The position numbers and the translations under genes are program-made. 64,000 nucleotides of DNA. Origin: Arthrobacter gengyunqii. Lineage in GTDB: Bacteria > Actinomycetota > Actinomycetes > Actinomycetales > Micrococcaceae. Below are positions 43,031-50,636 of this stretch, one piece after another. The DNA is taken from contig NZ_CP095461.1 in the NCBI RefSeq assembly GCF_023022985.1, forward strand, positions 1,922,001 to 1,986,000, given 5' to 3'. How positions within the stretch are numbered: position 1 is the stretch's first letter; each line of letters starts with the position of its first letter. Below the pieces are notes generated by a model, which was not told the origin of the DNA, ran no database searches, and saw only the letters and a list, made by a program, of their open reading frames with translations.

Positions 43031-44629
43031 TTAGGCCAGCGTCACCAGGTCCAGGTAATCTTCGTTCCAGTGGTCCTCGTCGCCGTCGGGCAGCAGCACA
43101 ACCCGCTCCGGGTTAAGCGCCGCCACGGCGCCCTCATCGTGGCTGACCATGACCACTGCGCCTGAATAGCTGCTTAGGGCGCCCAGGATCTCCGCGCGGG
43201 AAGCGGGGTCGAGGTTGTTGGTGGGCTCATCGAGCAGCAGGACGTTGGCCGAGGAGGCCACGATGGTGGCCAGCGCCAAACGGGTCTTCTCACCGCCGGA
43301 GAGCACCCCGGCCTTCTTCTCGACGTCGTCGCCGCTGAACATGAACGAGCCCAGCACGCTGCGTACTTCGGCATCGTCCATGTCCGGAGCGGAAGAGCGC
43401 ATGTTCTCGAGAACCGTACGTTCGGTGTCCAGCGTTTCGTGCTCCTGGGCGTAGTAACCCACCTTCAGGCCATGGCCGGGAATGATCTTTCCGGTGTCCG
43501 GGGTGTCCACACCGGCGAGCATGCGCAGCAGCGTCGTCTTGCCTGCACCGTTCAGGCCCAGGATAACCACCTTGGAACCGCGGTCGATCGCGAGGTCCAC
43601 GTCGGTGAAGATTTCCAGCGAGCCGTAGCTCTTGCTCAGGCCCTCGGCCATCATGGGCGTCTTGCCGCAGGGTGCCGGATCCGGGAAACGCAGGGCTGCG
43701 ACCCGGTCGGTGGCGCGGACGGCGTCGAGCCCGCCCATCAGCCGGTCCACGCGCTTGAGCATGCTCTGTGCGGCGGAGGCACCGGAGGCGCGGGCCTTCA
43801 TCTTGTTGGCCTGGGCCAGCAGGATTCCGGCCTTCTTCTCGGTGTTGGCGCGCTCACGCTTGCGGGCGCGCTCATCGGTTTCGCGCTGGATCTTGTAGCG
43901 CTTCCAGTCCATGTTGTAGATGTCAATCGTGGCACGGTTGGCGTCCAGGCTGAAGACCTTGTTGACGGTTGCTTCCAGGAGCGCGGTGTCGTGGCTGATC
44001 ACGATCAGGCCGCCGGTGTGGTTCTTCAGGAACTCCCGCAGCCAGGAGATGGAGTCGGCGTCCAGGTGGTTGGTGGGCTCATCGAGGAGCATGGTTTCGG
44101 CATCGGAATACAGGATCCGTGCCAGCTCCACACGGCGGCGCTGGCCGCCGGATAGGGTGCTCAGGGGCTGGTTCAGCAGCCGGTCCGGCAGCGCCAGGTT
44201 GGCGGTGATGGTTGCTGCCTCAGACTCTGCCGCATATCCGCCGGCGGAGAGGAACTCGGCCTCCAGGCGGTCATAGCGGTTCATGGCCTTCTGCGAGATT
44301 TTGGGGTCATCACTGGCCATCTCGTCCTGGCACTTCTTTAGCTGCGCGGAAACCTTGTCCAGGCCGCGGGCGGACAGGATGCGGTCGCGCCCCAGCTGCT
44401 CCATGTCAGGTGTGCGGGGGTCCTGCGGGAGGTAGCCAATCTCGCCGGCGCGCTTCACATGCCCTGCGGCGGGCAGCGCCTCGCCGGCCAGAACCTTGGT
44501 CAGAGTGGTTTTGCCCGCGCCGTTGCGGCCCACCAATCCAATCTTGTCGCCTTTGTCCACACGGAATGAAACCGCTTCCATGAGCAAACGTGCGCCGGCA
44601 CGGAGCTCGAGATTAGATACGGAAATCAC
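43031..44629 (-). CDS. ABC-F family ATPase (ribosome-associated type)
   Basis: A 532-residue protein with two ABC domains and no membrane segments. Domain 1: Walker A VGRNGAGKTTLTK near 37, LSGGQRRRVELARIL near 160, LLDEPTNHLD. A charged linker of about 80 residues (RYKIQRETDERARKRERANTEKK) is the P-site interaction motif of ABC-F proteins. Domain 2: LGLNGAGKTTLLR, LSGGEKTRLALA, LLLDEPTNNLDP. Family members act on the translating ribosome (EttA, Uup) or give antibiotic resistance; which applies is not decidable. Start GTG 44629, 16 bases after an AAAGG ribosome site. Confidence 0.93.
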   Translation of the reverse strand: MISVSNLELRAGARLLMEAVSFRVDKGDKIGLVGRNGAGKTTLTKVLAGEALPAAGHVKRAGEIGYLPQDPRTPDMEQLGRDRILSARGLDKVSAQLKKCQDEMASDDPKISQKAMNRYDRLEAEFLSAGGYAAESEAATITANLALPDRLLNQPLSTLSGGQRRRVELARILYSDAETMLLDEPTNHLDADSISWLREFLKNHTGGLIVISHDTALLEATVNKVFSLDANRATIDIYNMDWKRYKIQRETDERARKRERANTEKKAGILLAQANKMKARASGASAAQSMLKRVDRLMGGLDAVRATDRVAALRFPDPAPCGKTPMMAEGLSKSYGSLEIFTDVDLAIDRGSKVVILGLNGAGKTTLLRMLAGVDTPDTGKIIPGHGLKVGYYAQEHETLDTERTVLENMRSSAPDMDDAEVRSVLGSFMFSGDDVEKKAGVLSGGEKTRLALATIVASSANVLLLDEPTNNLDPASRAEILGALSSYSGAVVMVSHDEGAVAALNPERVVLLPDGDEDHWNEDYLDLVTLA

Positions 44630-44799
44630 TCAGTGGACCTTTCGAGGGGGTTCGGGGATAGTACTCGCGCTGCGATTGCAGCTTTTCCAGTCTACCGTCG
44701 ATCGGCGATTTGTAGAAAACCTCCAAAGGAATTAGGGCGCCGCACGGTTATGGTCGACAAGAAATATTGCGGTGCCGCGAAGCACCGCTGACCCCGCTT

Positions 44800-44812
44800 G
44801 TAGACGTGCTAC
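44800..44812. promoter_or_regulatory. Possible operator upstream of bioY
   Basis: GTAG-ACGTG-CTAC is an exact inverted repeat 14 bases before the bioY start. A second hairpin, GCGGTGC / GCACCGC (44769-44788), lies just upstream. Biotin genes in actinobacteria are commonly repressed by BioQ or BirA; I cannot match this site to either consensus. Confidence 0.35.
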
Positions 44813-44825
44813 GAAACGAGACCAG

Positions 44826-45446
44826 ATGAGCACTTCGTCCGCCAAAGCTGCGGCTCCTTCCCCCCGGGGGCAGGCCCTCCGTCGGCACTGGACCGCTACG
44901 GACCTCTCCCTGATTGCCGTCTTTGCTGCTTTGGTTGCCTCGTTCTCGCTGCTGCCCGGCGTTCCCCTGGGCGCCGGGGTTCCCATTACGCTCCAGACCC
45001 TGGCCGTGATGTTGGCCGGCATCATTCTGGGAGCTTCCCGCGGAGCCGCCGCCGTTGCCCTGTTCCTGGCGGCGGGCCTGGCCGGGCTCCCCGTCTTCAG
45101 CGGGTTCAGCGGAGGCCTGGGAGTGCTGGCCGGTCCCTCGGCCGGTTACCTGTTGGCCTTTGTGCCCGCCTCCTTCACTGTAGGACTGCTGTCACGGGCG
45201 GCCCTGCGCCGCGGCCGCCGAACGCGTTTCCTGCTGCTGTTCGCATCCGCCATGGCCGCCAGCTTTATCTTCGTTCACCCGATGGGCATCGCCGGGCTGA
45301 TGCTCAACGCCAAGCTCGAATTCCCGGCGGCGCTGGCCGCTGACATGGCATTCTGGCCGGGCGATGTGCTCAAGAACCTGCTCGCGGCAGCCGTGGGCGT
45401 CAGCGTTTTCACGGCCTTCCCCCGCCTGGCAGCCAAGAGCCGCTGA
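44826..45446 (+). CDS. bioY: Biotin transporter substrate-binding subunit BioY
   Basis: A 206-residue S component of an ECF transporter, about six hydrophobic segments. LLPGVPLGAGVPITLQTLAVMLAGIILGASRG is the BioY signature, and LAGLPVFSGFSGGLGVLAGPSAGYLLAF follows with the Gly-rich biotin pocket. The ATG 44826 gives a short N-terminus. Its TGA overlaps the BioM ATG by one base, so the three transporter genes form one coupled operon that imports biotin. Confidence 0.94.
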   Translation: MSTSSAKAAAPSPRGQALRRHWTATDLSLIAVFAALVASFSLLPGVPLGAGVPITLQTLAVMLAGIILGASRGAAAVALFLAAGLAGLPVFSGFSGGLGVLAGPSAGYLLAFVPASFTVGLLSRAALRRGRRTRFLLLFASAMAASFIFVHPMGIAGLMLNAKLEFPAALAADMAFWPGDVLKNLLAAAVGVSVFTAFPRLAAKSR

Positions 45447-46213
45447 TGGTCCGGATCCGCCTGCGGGACGTGTCAGTGCTCCGCTCCCCCGACCCTTCTT
45501 CCCTGCCCGCCGCCGGCGGCCTTGACGCCGGCAGCACCCCCGGTCCGATCCTCCACCCCTTGAACCTGGATCTGGACGAACCCCGGATCGCGGTCATCGG
45601 CGCCAACGGCTCCGGAAAATCGACGCTGCTGAAACTGCTCAACGGACTGTTGGCCCCGGACACCGGCACGGTGACTGTGGACGGCCTGGACACGCTGCGG
45701 CACGGCAACCGGGTCCGCCGCCGGGTGGGTTTTGTCTTCACCGATCCCCTCTCCCAGCTGGTCATGCCCACTGGGCGCGACGACGTCGAGCTCTCCCTGC
45801 GCGCGTCCATCCGCAACCGGACGGAGCGGAGGGCCGCGGCGGAGGAGAGATTGGCGGCCTTCGGACTGCTGGAACTGGCGGACCGCAGCATCTATGACCT
45901 GTCCGGCGGAGAACGGCAGCTGATGGCACTGGCCTCGGTGCTGGCCGTTGAACCGGACGTCCTGGTGGCCGATGAGCCCAGCACCCTGCTGGACCTGCGC
46001 AACACCGCCGGGCTCCGCCGGATCTTTGCCGGATTGCCGCAGCAGATCATCTACACCACGCATGATCTGGACTTCGCCGCCGATGCGGAACGGATCCTGG
46101 TGGTTGAGGACGGCAGGATCGTGTTCGACGGCGCCCCCCATGCCGCGCTGGCCGCCTACCGAACCCTGGCGTTGGGATCCGGCAGCGGGCCGGCCATGCA
46201 GGGTACGCAGTGA
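45446..46213 (+). CDS. bioM: Biotin ECF transporter ATP-binding subunit BioM
   Basis: A 255-residue ABC ATPase of the energy-coupling-factor class. Walker A GANGSGKSTLLK near 52, signature LSGGERQLMALA near 150, Walker B VLVADEPSTLLD near 172, then TTHDLDFAADAERI (H-loop). It powers BioY through the coupling subunit. ATG 45446 overlaps the BioY stop. Confidence 0.93.
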   Translation: MVRIRLRDVSVLRSPDPSSLPAAGGLDAGSTPGPILHPLNLDLDEPRIAVIGANGSGKSTLLKLLNGLLAPDTGTVTVDGLDTLRHGNRVRRRVGFVFTDPLSQLVMPTGRDDVELSLRASIRNRTERRAAAEERLAAFGLLELADRSIYDLSGGERQLMALASVLAVEPDVLVADEPSTLLDLRNTAGLRRIFAGLPQQIIYTTHDLDFAADAERILVVEDGRIVFDGAPHAALAAYRTLALGSGSGPAMQGTQ

Positions 46214-46223
46214 GCAGCCGGCC

Positions 46224-46898
46224 GTGAGGGGCTCGGCTCACCTGCTCGGCGCCTACCGCGCCGGACGATCCCCCGTGCACCGGGCGCCGCTGGGGCTGAA
46301 GGCTGCCGCCGTCGTCGTGCTGTCCGCTGTTCTTCTCACCTTTCGTTCGCTGCCGCTGCTGGGCGCAGCACTCCTGCTGGTTCTCGGAGCGTATGCCGCA
46401 GCGAGGCTGCTTCCGGAAGCGTGGCGCCCCCTGAAACTGATGTGGCCGGTCCTCCTGCTGCTGGGCGCCTTCCAGGCGTGGTCCAGCGGACCTGCCGCGG
46501 CGTTGCTGGTGGTGGGGAACATTGTGTCCTGCGTGGCTGCCGCCCGGCTGTTGACCCTCACCACGCCCCTGCAGGAACTGCTGGACGGCCTGGTGGCCTT
46601 GGCCGGCCCATTCCGCTTTGTCGGTGCGGATCCGGAACGATTTGGGTTGACGCTGGCCCTGATGATGCGCAGCATCCCGTTCCTGCTCGGCTCAGCTCAG
46701 GACGTGCGCCACTCCGCCATGGCGCGCGGCCTGGAGCGGAACCCCCGTGCCCTCACTGTTCCCGTGGTCATCCGAGCCGTGGCCTACGCCCAGCAGACCG
46801 GCGACGCCCTGGCTGCCCGCGGCATCGGCGAGGCCGCCGGAACTCCGAAGGCACCTGAACACCAGCATGCTGACGGTCGGGGGATAATTGCGGAATGA
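46224..46898 (+). CDS. bioN: Biotin ECF transporter transmembrane coupling subunit BioN (EcfT)
   Basis: A 224-residue membrane protein with about five hydrophobic segments. The C-terminal pair of Ala-Arg-Gly motifs (SAMARGLERNPR near 175 and LAARGIGEAA near 207) are the EcfT coupling helices that bind the ATPase. GTG 46224 begins ten bases after the BioM stop. Its TGA lies inside the ATGA that starts the next gene, joining the peptidase to the biotin operon. Confidence 0.9.
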   Translation: MRGSAHLLGAYRAGRSPVHRAPLGLKAAAVVVLSAVLLTFRSLPLLGAALLLVLGAYAAARLLPEAWRPLKLMWPVLLLLGAFQAWSSGPAAALLVVGNIVSCVAAARLLTLTTPLQELLDGLVALAGPFRFVGADPERFGLTLALMMRSIPFLLGSAQDVRHSAMARGLERNPRALTVPVVIRAVAYAQQTGDALAARGIGEAAGTPKAPEHQHADGRGIIAE

Positions 46899-47797
46899 GT
46901 TTTAACGAAAATGCACGGCTTGACTCCTCCCGGGTCAGCGACCGGCGGGGCAAAGGCAAAGGTATTGCTGTGGGCGGGGGGCTCGGCGGTGGGCTGATCC
47001 TGATCCTGTCACTGATCTTCGGATCGGATGTGGTGGACGGCCTGGGCCTGAGCGACGGCGGCAGTCCCGCCGGGGCCGGCTCCGGCTATTCGGAGAGCAT
47101 CTCCGAATGCCTGGACGGGGCGGACGCGAACGAGCGCCTGGACTGCCGGATTGTCGGAACCGCCGAGAGCCTGGACAGCTACTGGGGTCCGGCGTTGGCG
47201 GCCGAAGGAATGACCTACACCGAACCGGGCGTTGCCCTCTTCAGCGGACGCACCGACACCGCCTGCGGATCAGCGACCAGCGCTGTTGGCCCCTTCTACT
47301 GCCCGGCGGATGAGCAGACCTACTATGACACGGCGTTCTTCGATGAGCTCGTGGCCCAATACGGTGCCTCCGGCGGCCCGCTGGCGCAGGAGTACGTGGT
47401 GGCCCACGAGTTTGGGCACCACATCCAGAACCTGACCGGCGTGCTGGGTGCTTCGGCGTCCGATCCGCGCGGTGCCGATTCCGCAGCGGTGCGGACCGAA
47501 CTGCAGGCAGACTGCTACGCCGGACTCTGGGCGGGCAACGCCGCTTCGGTGCCGGCCCCGGGCAGCGCCGAACCCTTCCTGGCGGAGTTGACGGCAACGG
47601 ACATTCAGGATGCCCTCTCGGCCGCGTCAGCGATTGGTGATGACCGGATCCAGTCCATGGCCACCGGCCAAGTGAATCCGGAGAGCTGGACGCACGGCTC
47701 CGGCGACCAGCGGCAGGCCTGGTTCATGCAGGGCTACGACGGCGGCAGCATCGCCTCCTGTGACACGTTCAGCGCTGCGGATCTGGACAACCCCTAG
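46895..47797 (+). CDS. YpfJ/KPN_02809-family neutral zinc metallopeptidase
   Basis: A 300-residue membrane-anchored protein. One helix (IAVGGGLGGGLILILSLIFG, about 25-44) is followed by an extracytoplasmic domain with zinc site VAHEFGHHIQNLTG near residue 170 and downstream ELQADCYAGLWAG supplying the third ligand, the family pattern. Function in bacteria is unknown. ATG 46895 overlaps the BioN stop by four bases, so it is expressed with the biotin transporter. That link may be only transcriptional. Confidence 0.9.
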   Translation: MSFNENARLDSSRVSDRRGKGKGIAVGGGLGGGLILILSLIFGSDVVDGLGLSDGGSPAGAGSGYSESISECLDGADANERLDCRIVGTAESLDSYWGPALAAEGMTYTEPGVALFSGRTDTACGSATSAVGPFYCPADEQTYYDTAFFDELVAQYGASGGPLAQEYVVAHEFGHHIQNLTGVLGASASDPRGADSAAVRTELQADCYAGLWAGNAASVPAPGSAEPFLAELTATDIQDALSAASAIGDDRIQSMATGQVNPESWTHGSGDQRQAWFMQGYDGGSIASCDTFSAADLDNP

Positions 47798-47839
47798 GCC
47801 CGGAAAAGTGTTCGGCTCTGCGACCGAAAGAGGCCAACT

Positions 47840-48238
47840 GTGAAAAAGCTGCGTTTACGTCAAATGCCTGACCGCTATGTCATGGTCCAGCTGGATGCAC
47901 GGGAGAAGCTGCCGTCATGGTCCACCGGCATCGTCAGCTTCTCCTCCATCACCCGGACGCAAAGCGAGCTCTCCCTCATCGTGCCCCGGCAGGCCGTCCC
48001 CGCGGAGGTCAAAGTCGACGGCGAGTGGGACTGCCTGGGCATTGGCCAGCAGTTTTCCCTGGATATCCCCGGGATCGCCGCCTCAGTGGCGTCGCCCCTG
48101 GCAGCCGCCGGCCTCAGCGTATTCGTAGTGGCAACGGTGGACACCGACTACTTTTTGGTACGGGATGCTGCGGCTGCAGCTGCCGCTCTGCGGGCAGCCG
48201 GCCACAGCGTCACACTGCTGGTCGATGAGCCGGTCTAG
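47840..48238 (+). CDS. Small ACT-domain protein
   Basis: A 132-residue protein of the small CASTOR/ACT-like group (COG3603-type). VMVQLDAREKLPSWS and FSSITRTQSELSLIVP in the first half and IPGIAASVASPLAAAGLSVFVVATVDTDYFLV in the second give the two ACT lobes. Such proteins bind amino acids; none can be named. GTG 47840 follows GAGG. It lies 42 bases beyond the peptidase stop and ends directly at the convergent HAD gene. Confidence 0.83.
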   Translation: MKKLRLRQMPDRYVMVQLDAREKLPSWSTGIVSFSSITRTQSELSLIVPRQAVPAEVKVDGEWDCLGIGQQFSLDIPGIAASVASPLAAAGLSVFVVATVDTDYFLVRDAAAAAAALRAAGHSVTLLVDEPV

Positions 48239-48844
48239 TTATTTCGCCAGCTCGCGCCGCAGATCCGTTCTCGGGCCGAAATGTACCGTCTGCAGACCCA
48301 GCGCCCGGGCAGCCTCAATGTTCCGGACGTTGTCGTCAATGAAGACAACGTCTTCAGGAGCAGCTCCCAACTCGTCCAGAACATGAACGAAAATCCGGCG
48401 GTCAGGCTTGATCATGCCCAGCTGCCCGCTGAAGTAGGTGCGGGCGAAGTGCGCTGCCCACGGGGATTCCTGAAGGTAGCGGGCGGACATCCGGGCCGGC
48501 ATGTTGGAGAGCAGCGCCAGCTGCGCGCCCTCACCGGACAGGGTTTCCAGCACAGCCATGGTGTCCGGATTCAGGTGCGCCCACTGCTTGGCGTCCAGAT
48601 CCTCCAGCACCTGCAGCTGCTCCGCGCTCACCGGGGCGCCCAGCACCCGGGTCCAGTATTCGGCGGGCGTATGGGTGCCGGCGTCGTAATCCTCCCGGTG
48701 CCTCCAGTAGGGACTCGACGCCGCTGCCAGCTGCGTCCCGGTTTCCCGTTCCAGCGCAGCCCAGTCAGCCGGTTCCGGTTGGGTGGAAAGAACCATGCCG
48801 TAGTCGAACAGATACCAGGTTCCGGAACGGGACAACGGTGTCAC
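48239..48844 (-). CDS. HAD-family hydrolase (subfamily IA)
   Basis: A 201-residue haloacid-dehalogenase-like protein. Motif I is YLFDYGMVLS, with the nucleophile Asp but Gly in place of the usual second Asp; motif II is LLSNMPA; the final VVFIDDNVRNIEAARALGL supplies motif IV. The altered motif I is shared with epoxide-hydrolase-N and some phosphatase members. Substrate unknown. GTG 48844 overlaps the stop of the upstream NTF2-like gene (GTGA), so the two are coupled. Confidence 0.88.
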   Translation of the reverse strand: MTPLSRSGTWYLFDYGMVLSTQPEPADWAALERETGTQLAAASSPYWRHREDYDAGTHTPAEYWTRVLGAPVSAEQLQVLEDLDAKQWAHLNPDTMAVLETLSGEGAQLALLSNMPARMSARYLQESPWAAHFARTYFSGQLGMIKPDRRIFVHVLDELGAAPEDVVFIDDNVRNIEAARALGLQTVHFGPRTDLRRELAK

Positions 48845-49245
48845 TGCTGCGCTGCCGGCTCTCCGATATTGACCTCGGTAAAATCACGCCGGAGCGTCCA
48901 CCGGTTGTCCGCCAGCTGCCAGGATTCCATCAGCAGGGCCCTGCCGGTGACCGCGGGGCCGCTGCGGTAGGTCATTTCGTAGCAGACGACGGCCTCATCG
49001 GGCCCCCGGGGAGCAACGGTCCGGAACGCGGCATGCACGGTGCTGCCGCGCATGCCCGAGACCGCGTCCAGGAAACCCTTCCGCGCGGCGTCGCCGTCAA
49101 ACGGATGGGCCATGGCTGCAACGTGTCCCAGCCAGCCGTGATAATCCGGTGACAGAAAGGCCTCGATGGGGGCGCTGTCCCCGGAAGCCATGGCCTCGTT
49201 CCAGGCCGCCATGTAGTCATCGTGAAAATGCGGAGCAGTGTTCAT
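48841..49245 (-). CDS. NTF2-like (SnoaL-type) protein
   Basis: A 134-residue alpha-beta barrel protein. MNTAPHFHDDYMAAWNEAMASGD and GDAARKGFLDAVSGMRGS and the last strands (RALLMESWQLADNRWTLRRDF) fit the SnoaL/NTF2 superfamily. Such proteins serve as isomerases, hydrolases or scaffolds; no specific role. It is coupled to the HAD gene. Confidence 0.82.
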   Translation of the reverse strand: MNTAPHFHDDYMAAWNEAMASGDSAPIEAFLSPDYHGWLGHVAAMAHPFDGDAARKGFLDAVSGMRGSTVHAAFRTVAPRGPDEAVVCYEMTYRSGPAVTGRALLMESWQLADNRWTLRRDFTEVNIGEPAAQQ

Positions 49246-49307
49246 GTGGTCCCCTGGTGGATTCTCGCGTTTGTCCTATGGCGCAGACGCTAGCATCCCC
49301 GGGCCGC

Positions 49308-49356
49308 AAAAAAGAGCAGGGCCGCTCCCCCGTTTCACGGGAAAGCGGCCCTGCTC
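49308..49356 (-). terminator. Terminator at the end of the suf operon
   Basis: A 13-bp stem (GAGCAGGGCCGCT 49314-49326 with 49344-49356) followed on the minus strand by T6 (49308-49313). It lies 15 bases after the sufT-like stop. Confidence 0.92.
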
Positions 49357-49370
49357 CTGGTGCACGTTCT

Positions 49371-49700
49371 CTAGATGTTGAAGCCCAGCGCGCGCATCTG
49401 GTCGCGGCCGTCGTCAGTGATCTTCTCGGGACCCCACGGCGGCATCCAGACCCAGCTCAGGCGCCAGTCATCCACAACGCCGTCCAGTGCCTGGCCAACC
49501 TGCTCTTCGATGACATCGGTGAGCGGGCAGGCGGCGGTGGTCAGCGTCATGTCGATCAGCAGCGCGCCGTCGTCCGCATACCGCAGGCCGTAGAGCAGCC
49601 CCAGGTCAACGACGTTCACGCCCAGCTCGGGGTCGATGACGTCCTTCAGGGCCTCTTCGATGTCCTCCAGGGACGTCTGGGCCAGGTTCGGCTCACTCAT
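49371..49700 (-). CDS. sufT: Metal-sulfur cluster assembly factor (SufT/MIP18 DUF59 family)
   Basis: A 109-residue protein. IDPELGVNVVDLGLLYGLRYADD and the reactive-cysteine region MTLTTAACPLTDVIEEQV are the DUF59 hallmarks. Members mature Fe-S proteins after the SUF scaffold. ATG 49700 gives a normal spacing to GGAG; ATG 49703 is in frame one codon upstream. It follows sufC by 38 bases and closes the operon. Confidence 0.92.
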   Translation of the reverse strand: MSEPNLAQTSLEDIEEALKDVIDPELGVNVVDLGLLYGLRYADDGALLIDMTLTTAACPLTDVIEEQVGQALDGVVDDWRLSWVWMPPWGPEKITDDGRDQMRALGFNI

Positions 49701-49738
49701 CATCTGCTCCTGTGCAGTTGTATCGGTCAGGGTGGTGC

Positions 49739-50536
49739 CTAGGCCTTCAGGGCGTTGGCCGTGGCGGTGGCCGCTGTGGCGTTGGCGCCGGTGAAGCGGT
49801 CGTAGCCTTCTTCTTCCAGGCGGTCGGCAAGTTCCGGGCCACCCTGTTCGGCGATCCGGCCGTCAACGAAGACGTGAACGAAGTCCGGCTTGATGTAGCG
49901 CAGGATGCGAGTGTAGTGCGTGATGAGCAGCGTGCCCATTTCGCCCTTGGAGTGCTCGCGGTTGACGCCTTCGGAGACAACCTTGAGGGCGTCAACGTCC
50001 AGGCCGGAGTCCGTCTCGTCCAGGATGGCAAACTTCGGGCGGAAGAGCTCGAGCTGGAGGATCTCCACGCGCTTCTTCTCACCGCCGGAGAAGCCTTCGT
50101 TGACGTTGCGCGACGCGAAGTCGGCATCGATGCGCAGCTGGCTCATGGCAGCCTTGACGTCCTTGGTCCAGTGGCGCAGGGAGGGGGCTTCACCGTCGAG
50201 CGCAGTCTTGGCGGTGCGCAGGAAGTTGGTCATGGTGACGCCGGGAACCTCCACCGGGTACTGCATGGCCAGGAAGAGACCGGCGCGGGCACGCTGGTCA
50301 ACGCTCATGGACAGGACGTCTTCGCCGTCGAGCGTGATGGAGCCGCTGTCCACGATGTAGCGCGGGTGCCCGGCGATGGTGGAGGCCAGGGTTGACTTGC
50401 CGGAGCCGTTGGGGCCCATGATGGCGTGCGTCTCACCGGTGTTGATGGTCAGGCTGACGCCCTTCAGGATCTGCTTTTTGACGTCCTGTTCGGTCAAAAT
50501 GCTGACGTGAAGATCTTTGATCTCAAGAGTAGACAT
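49739..50536 (-). CDS. sufC: Fe-S cluster assembly ATPase SufC
   Basis: A 265-residue ABC-type ATPase. Walker A GPNGSGKSTLASTIAG near 40, FSGGEKKRVEILQLEL (SufC-specific signature), Walker B FAILDETDSGLDVDALK. It binds SufB/SufD and drives scaffold opening. Start ATG 50536. A 100-base gap with a hairpin separates it from sufD. Confidence 0.97.
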   Translation of the reverse strand: MSTLEIKDLHVSILTEQDVKKQILKGVSLTINTGETHAIMGPNGSGKSTLASTIAGHPRYIVDSGSITLDGEDVLSMSVDQRARAGLFLAMQYPVEVPGVTMTNFLRTAKTALDGEAPSLRHWTKDVKAAMSQLRIDADFASRNVNEGFSGGEKKRVEILQLELFRPKFAILDETDSGLDVDALKVVSEGVNREHSKGEMGTLLITHYTRILRYIKPDFVHVFVDGRIAEQGGPELADRLEEEGYDRFTGANATAATATANALKA

Positions 50537-50604
50537 ACGAGTTACGCTTTCTCCTTTGCACGCTCTGGTGCGTATTTAAGCTTCAAAAAGTGTTGGGGCG
50601 GTCC

Positions 50605-50628
50605 CCCGGGAGCCGTGCGGCTCCCGGG
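50605..50628 (-). promoter_or_regulatory. Intercistronic hairpin between sufD and sufC
   Basis: Eleven base pairs (50605-50615 with 50618-50628) with a tight GTGC-type loop; about 15 bases downstream in the message comes CTTTTTG. It could reduce or process transcription into sufC. No gene fills the gap, so the Rieske-type protein found here in some relatives is absent. Confidence 0.65.
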
Positions 50629-50636
50629 AAACGCTG

